Under the pieces are notes generated by a model, which saw nothing but the letters and a program-made list of their open reading frames with translations, had not been told where the DNA came from and did no database searches. Shown one piece after another: positions 34,820 through 46,238 of a stretch of 64,000 bases of DNA (positions are counted from its first letter, which is position 1; every line of letters begins with the position of its first letter). The stretch lies in assembly GCA_947179485.1 (NCBI GenBank), contig OX359247.1:5423060-5487059 (forward strand), given 5' to 3'. Made by a program: the position numbers and the translations under genes. This DNA comes from Allacma fusca. Lineage: Eukaryota; Arthropoda; Collembola; Symphypleona; Sminthuridae.

Positions 34820-37800
34820 ACTCTCTTCTCTGTCTCTTTTCTCTTCTGTCTCTGTCTCTCTCTTCTCTCTCTCTCTGATATCACCTTTTCACGCTATAAT
34901 TAAATTTTTACACCCTCCCTTCCACATACACATATTCTAGAAGGACCTCTTGGCTTCTGACGGGTTCCCTTTCTCATTTGACATGAAACATATGTCTCTT
35001 TACATGTCATTATGTTCAGACCCTACTCAACTCCATGCAATACACAGCAGTTCCGTATAAACTATTCTAACTTAAACCTATTACTTGTTTCTAATTTTAC
35101 AGGAAAATCCTAGTCAAGTGGATTTGGGATTGTCCCGCAAGTATTTACTTTAGATCTATAACTAAGTCACTGGGGAACATTGACTTTTAGTATTAACTGC
35201 TATTCATATTTTTGTACGTATGTACATACTTAGGGGGAAATGTCAGCATGCTCCCAAGCAGGAATGACAATGCCATTTAAGAGACAGAGATTAAATGCTA
35301 AAAGCAACAGTTATGATGAAAGATTTCCCAGTATCAAAAGTTTATGACTTGATTTATTCTCTTGTACAGCATTGGTCTTGACTAAATCTTTATGACCATG
35401 ACTTCATATGGAACACTCAAATTTGATAGATACTCACGTTGACTTCCCAGCCGACAAAACATCTGGAAGGAAATGTAAAGGAGTACATTTACAAACTTAA
35501 TCACGCAGGAAGAACGCCTGTTGTAGGGTTATTTGGAAAGGAAATCTATTGCAAAACTTGGGATTGAGTTAAGCCATCCCATTAAGAAACATAGGAAAGT
35601 TGTGGGGCTCTGTATATGTAGACAGCCTCATTCATGCGTATTACATGTGGATAGGTATCTATAGATATATCTAATTCGATCTAGCCTGTACTACTAGTCT
35701 CATTAAGTAGTTACATATGTATGTGCCTTTGAGAAAGACAACACTACACCCATGTGTGCTTACACAGGGCCAATGAGCATGCACAATATTAACGTGGGTT
35801 CGGTGGGAAAGGAAGCATCAAATGAGTATAGTTTCCCGAAAAGCTAGATCGTCCCTGAGGATAAGATAAGTCTTTGTAGTGCGCCCGCCAGGCCCGGCAG
35901 TAAGTTAAGGAAATCCGGGGGTAAGCTCATAATTTTGGATGAGCAGGCTCCTACAATTAATTTGATGAGGAGAGGTGCGGCAGCCAAAGTAAACACTCGT
36001 CGTCGTTATTGATAATGAAAATGGATTTCGGGGTCTCACATCAAGTGTATGAGCACACACTCAGCTCCTAGGACGGGATCTTAATCAAAACTTTTCCGTG
36101 CCCCCGACGAGCCAGGCCCTGGTCATGGATTGAAGTTGAAATTGAGTGTGAGAGTTGAGGATTGTGCAAGGAATGAACAAGAGCTAATTTGCTTCCTTTT
36201 TGGGGCGAAGGATGTTCTTCCTCATCCCGCAAAATACTTTTGACTTGTTGATAGTAATTGAATTTAAATTTGGTGAGGAATTTTCAGGAGGGAAGTAAAT
36301 GGGTGGGAAATTCTCTATGTGGGATTTACTTGGATTAGAAAGAGGTGAGAAAAAAGGCCCTACCAAAGTCAGAGTTTTCAAAGGGGAGTACCTGCCTTTT
36401 GAATTTGTGTGACAATCAGGGTGATGGCATTAATGTCCGCATGACATTCCTCCTCTGTCGCGTTCATCATCAAGCACACTTTCCGTATTAAGTTCTTGAG
36501 TTGGTGCATCTTCTTCACTTCAATGTTATCCTAGACAAGGAACATTCCCAAAAGTTAACATCATCATTTTTATTAGTAGTAACTTTGAAACTACACTACG
36601 TGTATCAGTTCCTGGCAAGATCTTAAAGCACTTGTGACATGTGAGATCTTATAGTCAATCCATACTATTCATATGCATACGTACGCAATGCTCATCCTAC
36701 ATACATAGATAGATAGAGCAGAGTTTTCTTCCTCGAATTATGCCTCTGGTATATTTGTAGAGTATGATAAGAAGGACAGGCTGATAACAAAAAAAAGGTG
36801 CAGTTTGCTCCCATTCTTTCTGCTTACTTGCTATGAATTATTTATTAGGGAAGAACAATTTCCCTGTATTTACTTTTCCTCTGTACATGAGTGCAAATAT
36901 ATCCTCCATACCTATAAATACTCACATGCTACCAGCACTCCAGTATATTATCCAGTTTTATATTTTATCGTCGCTAAAGTACAAGCGAATTTTTTACAGG
37001 TTTTTTTTTTCTAGCCCACTGTAAATAAACGGAGGTGTTATTTTTATTATGAACGCATCAGTCACTGGATAAGAGTCGCCTGTTTGGAAATACTTACAAA
37101 TGTTTCATATATAGATGGATATATGTACTTCCATACATTTTAAAAATTCATGCTCAAACAAAGTTCATACTGGTTTTCATACATGTAAGTTTAAAGAGGC
37201 TGGTGTGTATTCTTGGACTATTCATATTTTAGTGGATGGGTGAGACACTGGGTTTTTACGTGCCGCAGGCTTAGCTCCTTCAAAATAAGATATCTAAAAT
37301 ATAAGTATATGACAAGATGGAAGTGAGCATAAAAAATACTTTCATCCTTCATACTACATGCTCATGTCCATATGTACATATGTGACTGCATGAGTACAGC
37401 ATAAGTCCAAAGAGCTTTAGTTAGGGAGATGAAAGCAGTTCTGGGATGACACTCTGTGAGGACCATACTTTTGAGAACATTCCAGAGTTAAGTTGATAAT
37501 AAAGCTCTTACCGTAATCATTTTGTAGAGAGTGTGGCGGTCTACGACGGATTTCCCATTGCTCCCATTACTGTTTCCTTGGTTATTACTGAATTTGAAAT
37601 GGGTCGGGTCCCCGTCATCATGGACTTTCGGCCGGTTAAGGATGCTTTCATAGTGCTACACATCAGGGAGAAGAACTTTTAGAAATTATAAGTCCCCTCA
37701 TAATTTATTATATCCGGAATATGTGTAGGGTCTCCTTCAGGAGAATATTTCCCTCAAACTTTTCAAAGCGTCAAACTTTATCATTTAGCCTAATTATTCA

Positions 37801-40800
37801 ATGTAATAATTTTTAAAAATGTAACTGGAACAATACATTCGACCATAACTATGGAGCTGAACTGCTGGGCATCCACATGGAAATGAATAAGGGGAAATGA
37901 ACCAGCCAAAAGTAAAAAAGGAAACTGAATCTGAGAAAAATGACATTTTGTCCCCGTATTCACCCGCACGTTGTTGTCAAGCAATTCGTTTTTCCATTAA
38001 AACTTTAAACAAAATTCTAGATCTGATTTAGTCAGGCATGCTCATGCTGTTGGCTACGCTCCGAAAAACAAACTCTGTGTGGACTTGTAAAAACAAAGGA
38101 AAAATAAATACGGGAGAAACTTCCGAACAAAAACAATAAGTGAGTATCTAAAAATAATCCCTTAAGATACGAAACTGAAGACATGTAATAAATGTCAATA
38201 GTAGCAGTCGTTCAAATAATAAAGAGCAACCCAATAGTGAACATGATATTCTTTTATAACTAAATACTCTTCCCGGCTGCACTTCTTCGAATGTGCTACT
38301 GACAATGAGAGCATCTCACTTTCATGAATATATGCACATTTGACTAGGTACTTAAAATCTTCTTTAAATCTTCCAGTTCTGCACTTCTGCCAATTCCAGC
38401 ACAATTAAGACGGATCTATATATTTAAAATACTGAGCCTGAGCTGACAGCTAAATGTGGTGGAAAAACTGATCTGTCCTTTAGAAAAAAAAGATACTAGA
38501 AGGTAATGATCTACTATAAAAAGTAATTTTTGTCTCCAGCTATAGTTTTATGGGTTTTAGCAAAACCATGAACGGAGAGATCTAGTATCTATGTATGTAA
38601 ATATGTACGGGCATGTATGTATAATTATATATATCTGGTGCATGTGTGAATCTTCGCATAGAGAGAGTAAATGAGTTTGAGGGAATTAGCATACAAATAG
38701 GTAGTCCTGATCGGGAGCCGTGGTGGAGTGAAACAAACTCGGGACCAGGCTCGTGGGTCTAGGTAGATCAACAATGAGTGCGAATCTGGACCGGTTCTTC
38801 GCATCAATATCCAACATGACATCAAAGAGAGGGGCCGCACTGAGCCAGAGGAATTTCAGCGTCGCATTGGTCAAATCAAATTGTCCTTCGGACCACGTAT
38901 CACTCCACTGATAGCCTCCCACCGAGTTCAATAAATCCGCAACTAAATCACATCCAAGTAACAGGCTCCATTTAAGTTTTCAATTCTAGATGTTCTCACA
39001 CTCACTGAGATAAATTCCATATATCTATGGTAGAGACTCCTTCTCCATGTAATTACATATGAAAAAAAAAATCACATGGCTCTCTACAGTTCCACAAGAC
39101 AATCTATATCTGTACAAATACCTATTACGATATGTATTGTAGAAGCCCGGTATAAAATCCGAACTTACAGGGACATGGATGTGAACATATCTCCGTATCT
39201 GTAGATAGACACAGGGACATAAATGCCTTCACATAGGCAGTAACGGCTCTACAGAGAAGAAAGACTTGCCAAGTTTTCCTCGCCTCAAGAGCAAAATAGT
39301 AAGAAAAGAGGAGGGAGTGTAACCTGGAGGAAAGGAAGTCTCCTCCAACAAAAGAATAATAATTTCCACCACGTCCAAAATGTGCACAGTTGCAGAGAAA
39401 CAACCGTACACATACCCATGCATGCCCCAATCTCAATCGGGTTTTCATACAGAAAAAAAACAAAGGCTGTCAGTGGCTCGTAACTTTAAGATTGTACTTA
39501 TGAGTAGTATTTTCACGTCTCTCGAACCTGTCAGAATCTTTTTCTCTACTGAAAAAGAACCCACACGTGATGAAACTTTTTGACAGTCCCAAAAAAAAAA
39601 TCACACCCTCCTCTGTTTATTCCTTTCCACGGAATTCGAAATATATATTACTCTCAAAGTGCAAGTCTGCAATGAGTTTTTTTGATGGAAGGGAAACACC
39701 AAGTCTTTCATCTCCGAGGACTTGAAGTGTCAGGGATTAAAATGTAAACAGAGTAAATCTGGGGCTGTTACTGGAACGTCCTAATTTGTAAATAGTGTCA
39801 TGGCGTGACCTAGTTAACTTAAGTGCGACCATCTCATCCGTTAAAGTTTCCTCGAGAATTGTGTAAAGATGAGGGAGGATGCTCCCAACATTACTACTCT
39901 CTACATTAATTACTTTTGTGTAGTTAGACGACGCATCCGTGATCTTGGCCAATCTTTTTACGGGCAAAACTTTAGATAAACTTATTAATTTCAAGAGGAG
40001 GGCACGGAGGGCACGAAAAAGAGGTAAATATAGATACTATGAGAGAGAGAGAGAGAGGTTCTCCCTGGAAGTACAGGAGAGGGACTGTGAGTGCAATATA
40101 TGTATGTGGGTGTCTCACTTGAGACTGTAAGTTTCCCCATTTTAACTTTCTACTTTCTTCTCATTCTTATGTAAGACAGAGTTTTTTATGTTATTCCTGT
40201 TAACTGCCAATATGTAGACACTTTTTAGGACAGAACGTATGGGGTCCAAGTATAAAGTAGAAAAAAAATGTAGGAGCGGAGCTTACTCCGAGATTGAAGG
40301 CAACAACATTTGGGATGCGTTATTACTTATACTACTATGTGTAGTCAATGTGGAGTCCAGGGTATGAAAGCACATGTAGTATCTATCTATAGATATATTT
40401 ACTTATGGCTAGTACAAGAATGGGAAAAAATACACTTACTCAGAAGATTCTCGTCGGGATTGACAAAGTTAAGACAACTATGATAAAAAGCTTTGACGTT
40501 TTTTTCTATCCTGAATTTCTTCCGTCCTTGCTTATCTACTTCATCCGCTACGTTTGGCACTTCCAGAAGCTCTGCAGAATTAACATTATAACTTGCTATT
40601 CCAAAGCTGGCAAATCATCTCAAATGATACAACTCCTGTCACCCAAACTGGGTCAGTCAATTTGCATTCGGGAAGTTCCATCCATGGACGGTCTTTTTCC
40701 AGAGGGAGGGGAATTCATAGGAAAACTAACGTCTTCATTTGAGTTAATTTGGAAAGTAATGTTGTGAAATGAAGGGAGAGCTTGTATTTATAATGGAGGT

Positions 40801-42007
40801 ACATTTTGGGGAAGTAGAGATTGACAAAGAGGTATAAGAGTTTCCTTAAAAAAAAAAGAACACTTTCCCAAGGGAATCAGCTTATGGGGGAAGGAAATGA
40901 TGATAGAGTTATTGCTTCAAGTGGCTCACTTACGTTTGATGTGGGCATCCACGCGATCTTTGATGAGATTAATATTGGCAGCATGAAAAAATTGTTCAGT
41001 CGTGATGGGATTCGCTGCTTGCCATCTTGAACAAGCAAAATGATAAAAATCGTCACATGGATCCGCTCGGAAATCTCCAGCTTGAATTGCTCGATAGGAA
41101 ATCTCCACGCACTCCTTCGAGTCGCACACACCCGAGCCCAATAGATTAATATCTTCACTCCAGTCCTACATACACAGACGTATCAATCCCCATTAATCAT
41201 CCGGCCTTTCATCCTACATTCAATATCAAGGTGAGGCGTTCCGCACTAAACGTGGATGCATATCTACACACTCCATCAATGCTTCACTATTTGAAGCTAC
41301 CATTCCTCAACGTATCTGTTGTCATTTGTAGTTCCTGTCTCAGAGGATCTATTTAAATACCTCAAAGGATTAAAATACTGTCTTGGGAATGGATATGAGA
41401 TTTCCGTCAAAGTTTTTGATGACGGTTTTAAGTTCCATCCTATTTACTTTTAGTGCTGTCAAAATTCTTTCAGAATCTTCATTAAATTATCAAAGTACTC
41501 TACAATAATGACTTTAGTAAATTTTGAAATTCAGGAGAGAAGTTCAGGAATGTATTCTAAGTTGTTTGAGTAAACCCTTAAAATGGTAGTGGTAATTGAA
41601 GTATATTGGGACTGTCATATTTGTAGGGAGAAATTTTGCTTAATGTGTCGCAGACTTTGAGTTTAGTTCTCTATTTACTTCAAAGCACGTATGTAACTAC
41701 AGATGAATTAACAGATTAATATAGATAGGTAAAAGTTAATTATAAATAATTATATGCAATGCTATAAATTATCCGACAAACTCACCGGCGCAATGAGTGA
41801 TGACAAAGGCCATGACACAACAATGAAAGCAAGAAGACCAAAGGAAAAGATCGCCAGAAGGACGACACACAAAGTGAGTGCTTTCTCCCGTCCAGTGCAA
41901 TTGCTCCCTTGGAGTGTGGTCCTTGTCGTAGACTCCACTTCATGATGATGATTATGGTGATGCACAACCATGGCCTTTTTCTGGAAACCCTCTCCGCTGT
42001 CACTCAT
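23751..42007 (-). CDS. Neprilysin-like M13 zinc metallopeptidase
   Basis: Predicted type II membrane peptidase cleaving small peptides outside the cell. Sixteen exons with matching phases (each listed separately) give about 881 residues: a cytoplasmic N-terminus with a His cluster, one TM helix, the M13 N-domain (DDFYHFAC, SVGGYQW, FDLTNATL), and the M13 catalytic domain with VNAFY, zinc motif HEALH, FDADGKLQEW and ENMADIAGL. HTPHPER preserves the spaced His and Arg that bind substrate in neprilysin. Three low-complexity insertions (in 37512-37655, 34388-34738 and 32314-32566) make it longer than typical 700-800 residue members. The frame stops before the usual terminal Cys-x-x-Trp. The start ATG at 42007 is chosen as the first Met before the TM; an upstream coding exon cannot be excluded. 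Confidence 0.9.
24211..24390 (-). CDS. M13 peptidase exon 15 (ENMAD motif)
   Basis: 180 nt, phase 0/0. VDGNLTQNENMADIAGLQVA carries the third zinc ligand Glu and the conserved Asp. LPGFNSTLEQVFFLTVAQ follows as in other M13 enzymes. Confidence 0.93.
25419..25567 (-). CDS. M13 peptidase exon 14
   Basis: 149 nt, phase 1 in, 0 out. SDFDADGKLQEWVSDSRGF and CVAKQYSENF match the stretch after HExxH. The open frame extends upstream to 25643, but the acceptor at 25567 keeps M13 spacing. Confidence 0.9.
26030..26149 (-). CDS. M13 peptidase exon 13 (zinc motif HEALH)
   Basis: 120 nt, phase 1/1. LAFLTPPQYTWGAPKYINYA precedes ALTIAHEALHALDG. Both His ligands and the catalytic Glu of HExxH are present, but the context differs from the usual GHEITHGFDD. 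Confidence 0.93.
26332..26396 (-). CDS. M13 peptidase exon 12 (VNAFY substrate-binding strand)
   Basis: 65 nt, phase 2 in, 1 out; donor GTAAGT. TFPFIVNAFYIQQFNSI contains the NAFY form of the M13 N-A-Y/F-Y motif whose Asn and Ala contact substrate. Confidence 0.9.
27116..27225 (-). CDS. M13 peptidase exon 11
   Basis: 110 nt, phase 0 in, 2 out. IHPTDFLSNVRVVYKTFRQQ and SEVNEDRAT fit the segment before the active-site half. Confidence 0.82.
27910..28086 (-). CDS. M13 peptidase exon 10
   Basis: 177 nt, phase 0/0. ESLKSFLNRSTWLEKISR, then NAIRKIETLKGNF and FYFREDYLDD. It corresponds to the WMDxxTKxxAxxKL region but lacks most of that consensus. Confidence 0.85.
28087..32313 (-). other. Large intron of the M13 peptidase gene
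   Basis: 4.2 kb without a supported exon. Open frames such as 28573-28917 show no family motif and no phase need for them. Short TATGTA/TACATA palindromic runs are frequent. Confidence 0.6.
32314..32566 (-). CDS. M13 peptidase exon 9
   Basis: 253 nt, phase 2 in, 0 out; donor GTGAGT. LLYNSMLMVYVRDML, a Ser-rich insertion (about 20 residues), then WKFCVHATKSVFAMELSSLY, which matches the M13 W-x-x-C...LYV segment. Confidence 0.88.
34388..34738 (-). CDS. M13 peptidase exon 8
   Basis: 351 nt, phase 2/2. YMIRLDGIFLYVDSSG and YNKYTIDTLESQVGGIDWR-type sequence, then a Gly/Ser insertion (SSGDGSGGGSRG) and YPDYLRRLFTYIQFTNK. A long CT tract on the plus strand begins 23 nt beyond its acceptor end. Confidence 0.82.
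34761..34877. repeat. (CT)n / (GA)n microsatellite, about 115 bp
   Basis: Perfect CT runs to about 34816, then imperfect CT/TTCT repeats. On the transcribed minus strand it is a GA-rich tract directly upstream of exon 8 of the M13 gene, in the place where a pyrimidine tract would be expected. Confidence 0.95.
35438..35462 (-). CDS. M13 peptidase exon 7, 25-nt microexon
   Basis: Encodes VLSAGKS plus split codons at both ends. CTTCCAG precedes and GTGAGT follows. It is needed to convert phase 1 of exon 6 into phase 2 of exon 8, which supports it despite its size. Confidence 0.7.
36392..36530 (-). CDS. M13 peptidase exon 6
   Basis: 139 nt, phase 0 in, 1 out. A helical charged segment (KKMHQLKNLIRKV) and NATEEECHADINAIT, with Cys residues as expected in the N-domain. 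Confidence 0.82.
37512..37655 (-). CDS. M13 peptidase exon 5 with Asn/Ser/Gly-rich insertion
   Basis: 144 nt, phase 0/0. HYESILNRPK and DRHTLYKMIT flank a low-complexity stretch rich in Asn, Gly and Ser, probably a surface loop. Confidence 0.8.
38695..38942 (-). CDS. M13 peptidase exon 4
   Basis: 248 nt, phase 1 in, 0 out. ADLLNSVGGYQWSD, FDLTNATLKFLW and LFDVMLDIDAKNRSRFALIV match the M13 N-domain. DLPRPTSLVPSLF takes the place of the usual D-Q-P-x-L segment. Confidence 0.9.
40440..40571 (-). CDS. M13 peptidase exon 3
   Basis: 132 nt, phase 1/1. Contains KNVKAFYHSCLNFVNPDEN, corresponding to the M13 K-x-x-x-YxSCxN segment. Confidence 0.88.
40934..41165 (-). CDS. M13 peptidase exon 2
   Basis: 232 nt, phase 0 in, 1 out. 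GSGVCDSKECVE, then DPCDDFYHFACSRWQAANP, the signature opening of the M13 ectodomain with conserved Cys residues. Confidence 0.92.
41786..42007 (-). CDS. M13 peptidase exon 1: cytoplasmic tail and TM anchor
   Basis: 74 codons from ATG, phase 0 out at GTGAGT. MSDSGEGFQKKAMVV, a His-rich run (HHHNHHHE), then a hydrophobic helix (LTLCVVLLAIFSFGLLAFIV). The frame is open upstream to 42058 without another ATG. Confidence 0.75.
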
Positions 42008-42058
42008 CCTACCTTTCCTCCTCAGCAAGAAACTAGTAGTACTGGTGTCAATCCTCAC

Positions 42059-45000
42059 CCAAAACTAACTCGTGGGTTCCTCTGATGAGAAAAAATGAAC
42101 TCGAGGTGGATCTCCTCCGACCACCCTCCCAGGAAAAAAAAATAATTACTTTAGTAGTTGAAAGTCTTGATACCCTTCGGTGCGACGAGGGCTACTAAAG
42201 TTGTTGATCTTCCAGAACTTTGCCTGCAAGTATAAATTACATGTCGCATTATTTCCGCAGGTTTCCGCAACTGATGAAAAATGTTATCGAATACTCTCGA
42301 CGAGACTTGATGGGGTAATTATTTGTATTTGCACAAGATAAAATGTTGGTCACTTTCTCAGAATTAACTCCTTGAGTTTCACGTTCAGAGTCACGGTCAG
42401 TGGAGTCACCGGAGTTGGCTTGGAGCTCCTGGAACTTCTCCTCTTGTCGCATTATGACAGTTCAAATGAGTCTAATCTGTAGTTTTTACTAGGAGCCCCA
42501 ACCATTTGTAATGTTCTTACGGAGGAGATGGAATTCCAAAAGAAATATCTTTTCCTCACATCTCACCACGAAAGCCACCTGATAGTTACCAAAGATTCCG
42601 GATTAGAATGCTAATCCTCTCCTATACTAGTACACTCGAATTAGCAGTGGGAGTTACACAAAAGTGCTGAAACTTTTCCCTCGAGAGACCTAAAGGAATT
42701 CCCGTAAAAATTCTGGGGGTTATTATCTTACTCGTATTACTATTTGCACCCAGTCTCCTTTAAGCCGGTTACGGATGACAGGGTTAACATAAAGAGAACT
42801 CCACAAGACGACGAGGACTAATGCGTGCAGTCTTCTCGGAGGCTTTTGTAGTACTGAAGAACGTGTTTTTGGCTCCGTTGACTCTTTCAAGTTGAAAGCC
42901 CGGGTTTGCTCGCCGCAGCTTGTTCCAAAGGGGGAAAGCAGACGCAAGCTTAGTCATTGCTTATTGCATTGGAAACTCACATAGAAGAATGTGAGGAGAT
43001 AGCAATGTTCGCATGGCAAATCTAATTTAAGCTAGAGCGCAGATCCGATTTTCTCTTACTTTCCCCACCACCACCACTACCCGTAGATACTACTCCATAC
43101 ATAACCATAGATACAAATAATGATACCTACACCATACGTGAATTACCATACGGGTCCTATTTAAATCTTATAAAATACAGTTTGAGGCAATCTTACAAAA
43201 CCTGGGTTACTTTCTGAAATAAGTCTTGATTAGGATAATTAGCTGTCAGTTGCTTGGCGAATTTTTTCCCTTAATAATTCACTCCGTATAAACCACATGG
43301 AGATAAATGCTAGTAGAAAAAACCTAATTACAGAGTATATACATATGTGGGTCTAAATTATTGGACGTTGGCTTTGTTTCCATTCCAAATCCAAACTGCA
43401 TCTGTCCCATTTGTGCAAGACAGGCTCAAAATGACAGGGAAAGATTAATGCTCTTGGTTCATGTTTCCAGTATTTATGTTCAAATCAGTTGACTCAAAGT
43501 CCTACGAACGAAAATCCCACATGAGGAAAGAACAGTAAATAACTCCATTTGTCGTAATGGATTTAATGGAATACGAACGGGAATGTTATAGCAATAAGGT
43601 ATCAGAGTAGTATCTACAGGTACGCATGCCTAAAAGACAAGTACAAAATATTTTTTACTTATTGTTAGCACAGTACTGATATCCTATACTGAATTGAGCA
43701 GAGATACATAGAAAAAAAACACGCCATGCAGTGACTACAACATTTGGAGGGGAAATAAAGTAGAGAATAAAAATAGGCAGGTTTTGTTGACCACTACCCG
43801 AGAAAAATCTTACTTTGGGGGTACATTCGGAAATACACCAGGACGAGACATTAGTTTGCGTGAGATAAGGGCTGTGCATATGCTTCCCCCGTTTAACAAT
43901 CTTGTCAATGTTTTATTTTGCTTTTGTTCGACAATGGCTATAAATGTTCAGCTTGAGGACATTCCTGTATTTATTAGCTCGTCTTAGCCCATATCTTTTT
44001 TCCCTGTTCCTTATACCCTGTATTACAGGCGGGAGTTCGGGCGGAGATTGTTCCTTGGAAAGCATTATTTATGGTTTGTCATTTATATGCTCCAAAAAGT
44101 CGGGCATACATATAGTTATAGAACGGGCTTGAATAATTTTAGGGGTTGGTTTTTGATCAGGATTTTGTTTCCTTTTTATTGTCCCAATGGGCTTTTCATG
44201 GAAGTTGCATTTCATTTGGAAACTGTCTCTTGCCCTTTATCTCACCCCAGAGTAAATATTACACCAGGAAATTATACGCTTTTACTCCTTCGCTTCAGGT
44301 TTTCATGCTCCCCTCATAAATTCTCAGATATGGATCAAAAATGGATGTTCCCATTGTGTGTACACAAGTCCGGACGTCACGGAACACCATCGATACTTAA
44401 AATCTGAGTTTATTTGTTGCACTATAAACACATAAAAGCTATTATGAAGACGGCGGAGACTTTCTTTAGAATGTTTTCCCTTTCTCTCGGTCTCTGAGTC
44501 TTCCTGGGAAAGTGAATATATTTTTGTGAATATTTCCCCCCACCCCCCTCCAGCTTTTCTTATCCTTTGAGAGTGAAAGCCTACGTATGTAGATGTAATG
44601 ATGCGAGTGTAGGAACAAAGCCTGAGCATAATTGCTTCCAGAAATTAAGCTTTCAAATTAATGAATTTCCTTGTAGTTCTAAGAACGCCTGGACATGTGT
44701 AATGTACGTACATACTTGGAGGAAGAAGATGCTGGTTATTTGGGGGACTGAACAAAAATCTAATGATGAGCCCACCACAATAGTAAAGACTTGTACATAC
44801 ATTATAAATTCACTTATCTATAGGGAACAGTATATGAGGATAATACATCTCAGTTTCTCAAAGAACTTCCACTACTGGAAGAACCTGAGGCAGATTAGAT
44901 CCTCGCTGGATTTGGCCCGTCCGGAGGCCTATATTTACACATACGCTTCCCCCCTCCAACCTCCAACTATACAGACTATCATTAGCTTTTTAAATTGTGC

Positions 45001-46238
45001 CAAGGCAAAGGTTCAGAAAAGGATGAAAGACGGGAAGTACAAACAGACTCCCAAGGGCTTATTGAGTATATATGCCTAAAAAATATTATGTAAATATGTG
45101 CAGAGTAAAAATAATTATAAGCACCGCACACAGGATAAGAGATTTTTTGAAAAAGTTTTTTTCCCATTAGCCCAAGTCAAACCTGTGCATGCATAGAGAC
45201 ACAATATAAATAAGATACGAACGAAATAATAAGCTATTTTAATATTCAGTAGCCAAACATTATTAGAGCAGCTATACTATATATACTCATCCCTCAAAAG
45301 GGGCTACATGCAAAATATATACAAATGTTTCAAACTTCTGAACTCTCCATACATTATAATTATTATATTTAAGCATCAAATACCCTGGGAAGATCAAATT
45401 AAGGAATACATTTCCAGGCTCAAAGGCAATATTATAATGTATATACAAAACTCATCTGAGCTCCTGGGAGTAACGAATAATAAGCTTTCCATGCATGATT
45501 TTTATTTTATTTAATTTATGAGTGCATATTGTAATAAATGTTTTGATGTCATTCTAGTACATATGCATCGTGTTATTCTTTAATTTTGAAAAATAGCTAG
45601 TTATTACAATACATCTTTATCGTCATTTACGTGGCATAATTGTATTTTAATTCCATAATTTCATACTTGCTTATATTACAGGCTTCGACTTTAATTTTTT
45701 GGAAATCGTGTGAGAATAATTAAATATAAACTTTCGTGACTCTCTCCCCCATCGCTCTGCTCCATGAACTCAGAAACAGATTCCACTATTGTATGTAATA
45801 ATTACGGTTCCATTTGTACATAAAATTATAGGAGGCATAAAACTATAGGATCTGATTCTCTGATTGTTTCATTTAACATGAAACTATGAACAGGATAATA
45901 AAGGGGAGAAAATGTGACTTTATTTTCCCACATCACTTAAATTGATCAAATCATTCGTGCATTCTATAGGAAAATAGATTTATGAATATTTCTCTCCATG
46001 CGTAGATACAGGCAATTATTTTTTGTTGAACTAACAATGGGTTGTCAATACTGAAGAAATGAGGGTTTAGTTTATTCTGAGTGAGAAAGTTCTGGAATTT
46101 TTTCCCCTTTTATTATTATAGTGCCGGTTTGAGTGTGGGCCTTTCCGCTCGATTACGAAATTTAGCAGGACGGTGTGTAGAAACCTCGGAAGAAACATTT
46201 TTGAAGGAATTATTCTTGATTTTGAAATATCAGTCATC
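42059..46238. other. Intergenic region upstream of both the M13 and hydrolase genes
   Basis: The two genes are divergent, so promoters of both should lie here. No TATA or conserved element can be named with confidence. An open frame at 44567-45079 (+) has no ATG near its start and no recognisable motif. A Ser/Glu/Asp-rich frame at 42249-42452 (-) might be a 5' exon of the M13 gene but its splice sites are poor. Confidence 0.5.

Noticed and set aside
39737..39994. Open frame (-) in the M13 gene interval
   Set aside because: Exon 3 (phase 1 out) joins exon 4 (phase 1 in) with continuous M13 sequence, so no exon is needed here.
42249..42452. Charged open frame (-) upstream of M13 exon 1
   Set aside because: Could be a 5' coding exon, but the only donor (GTGACC) is poor and no matching acceptor phase is certain.
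44567..45079. 170-residue open frame (+), the longest in the 42-46 kb interval
   Set aside because: No ATG near its start, no motif, and no splice support; composition is like the surrounding noncoding DNA.
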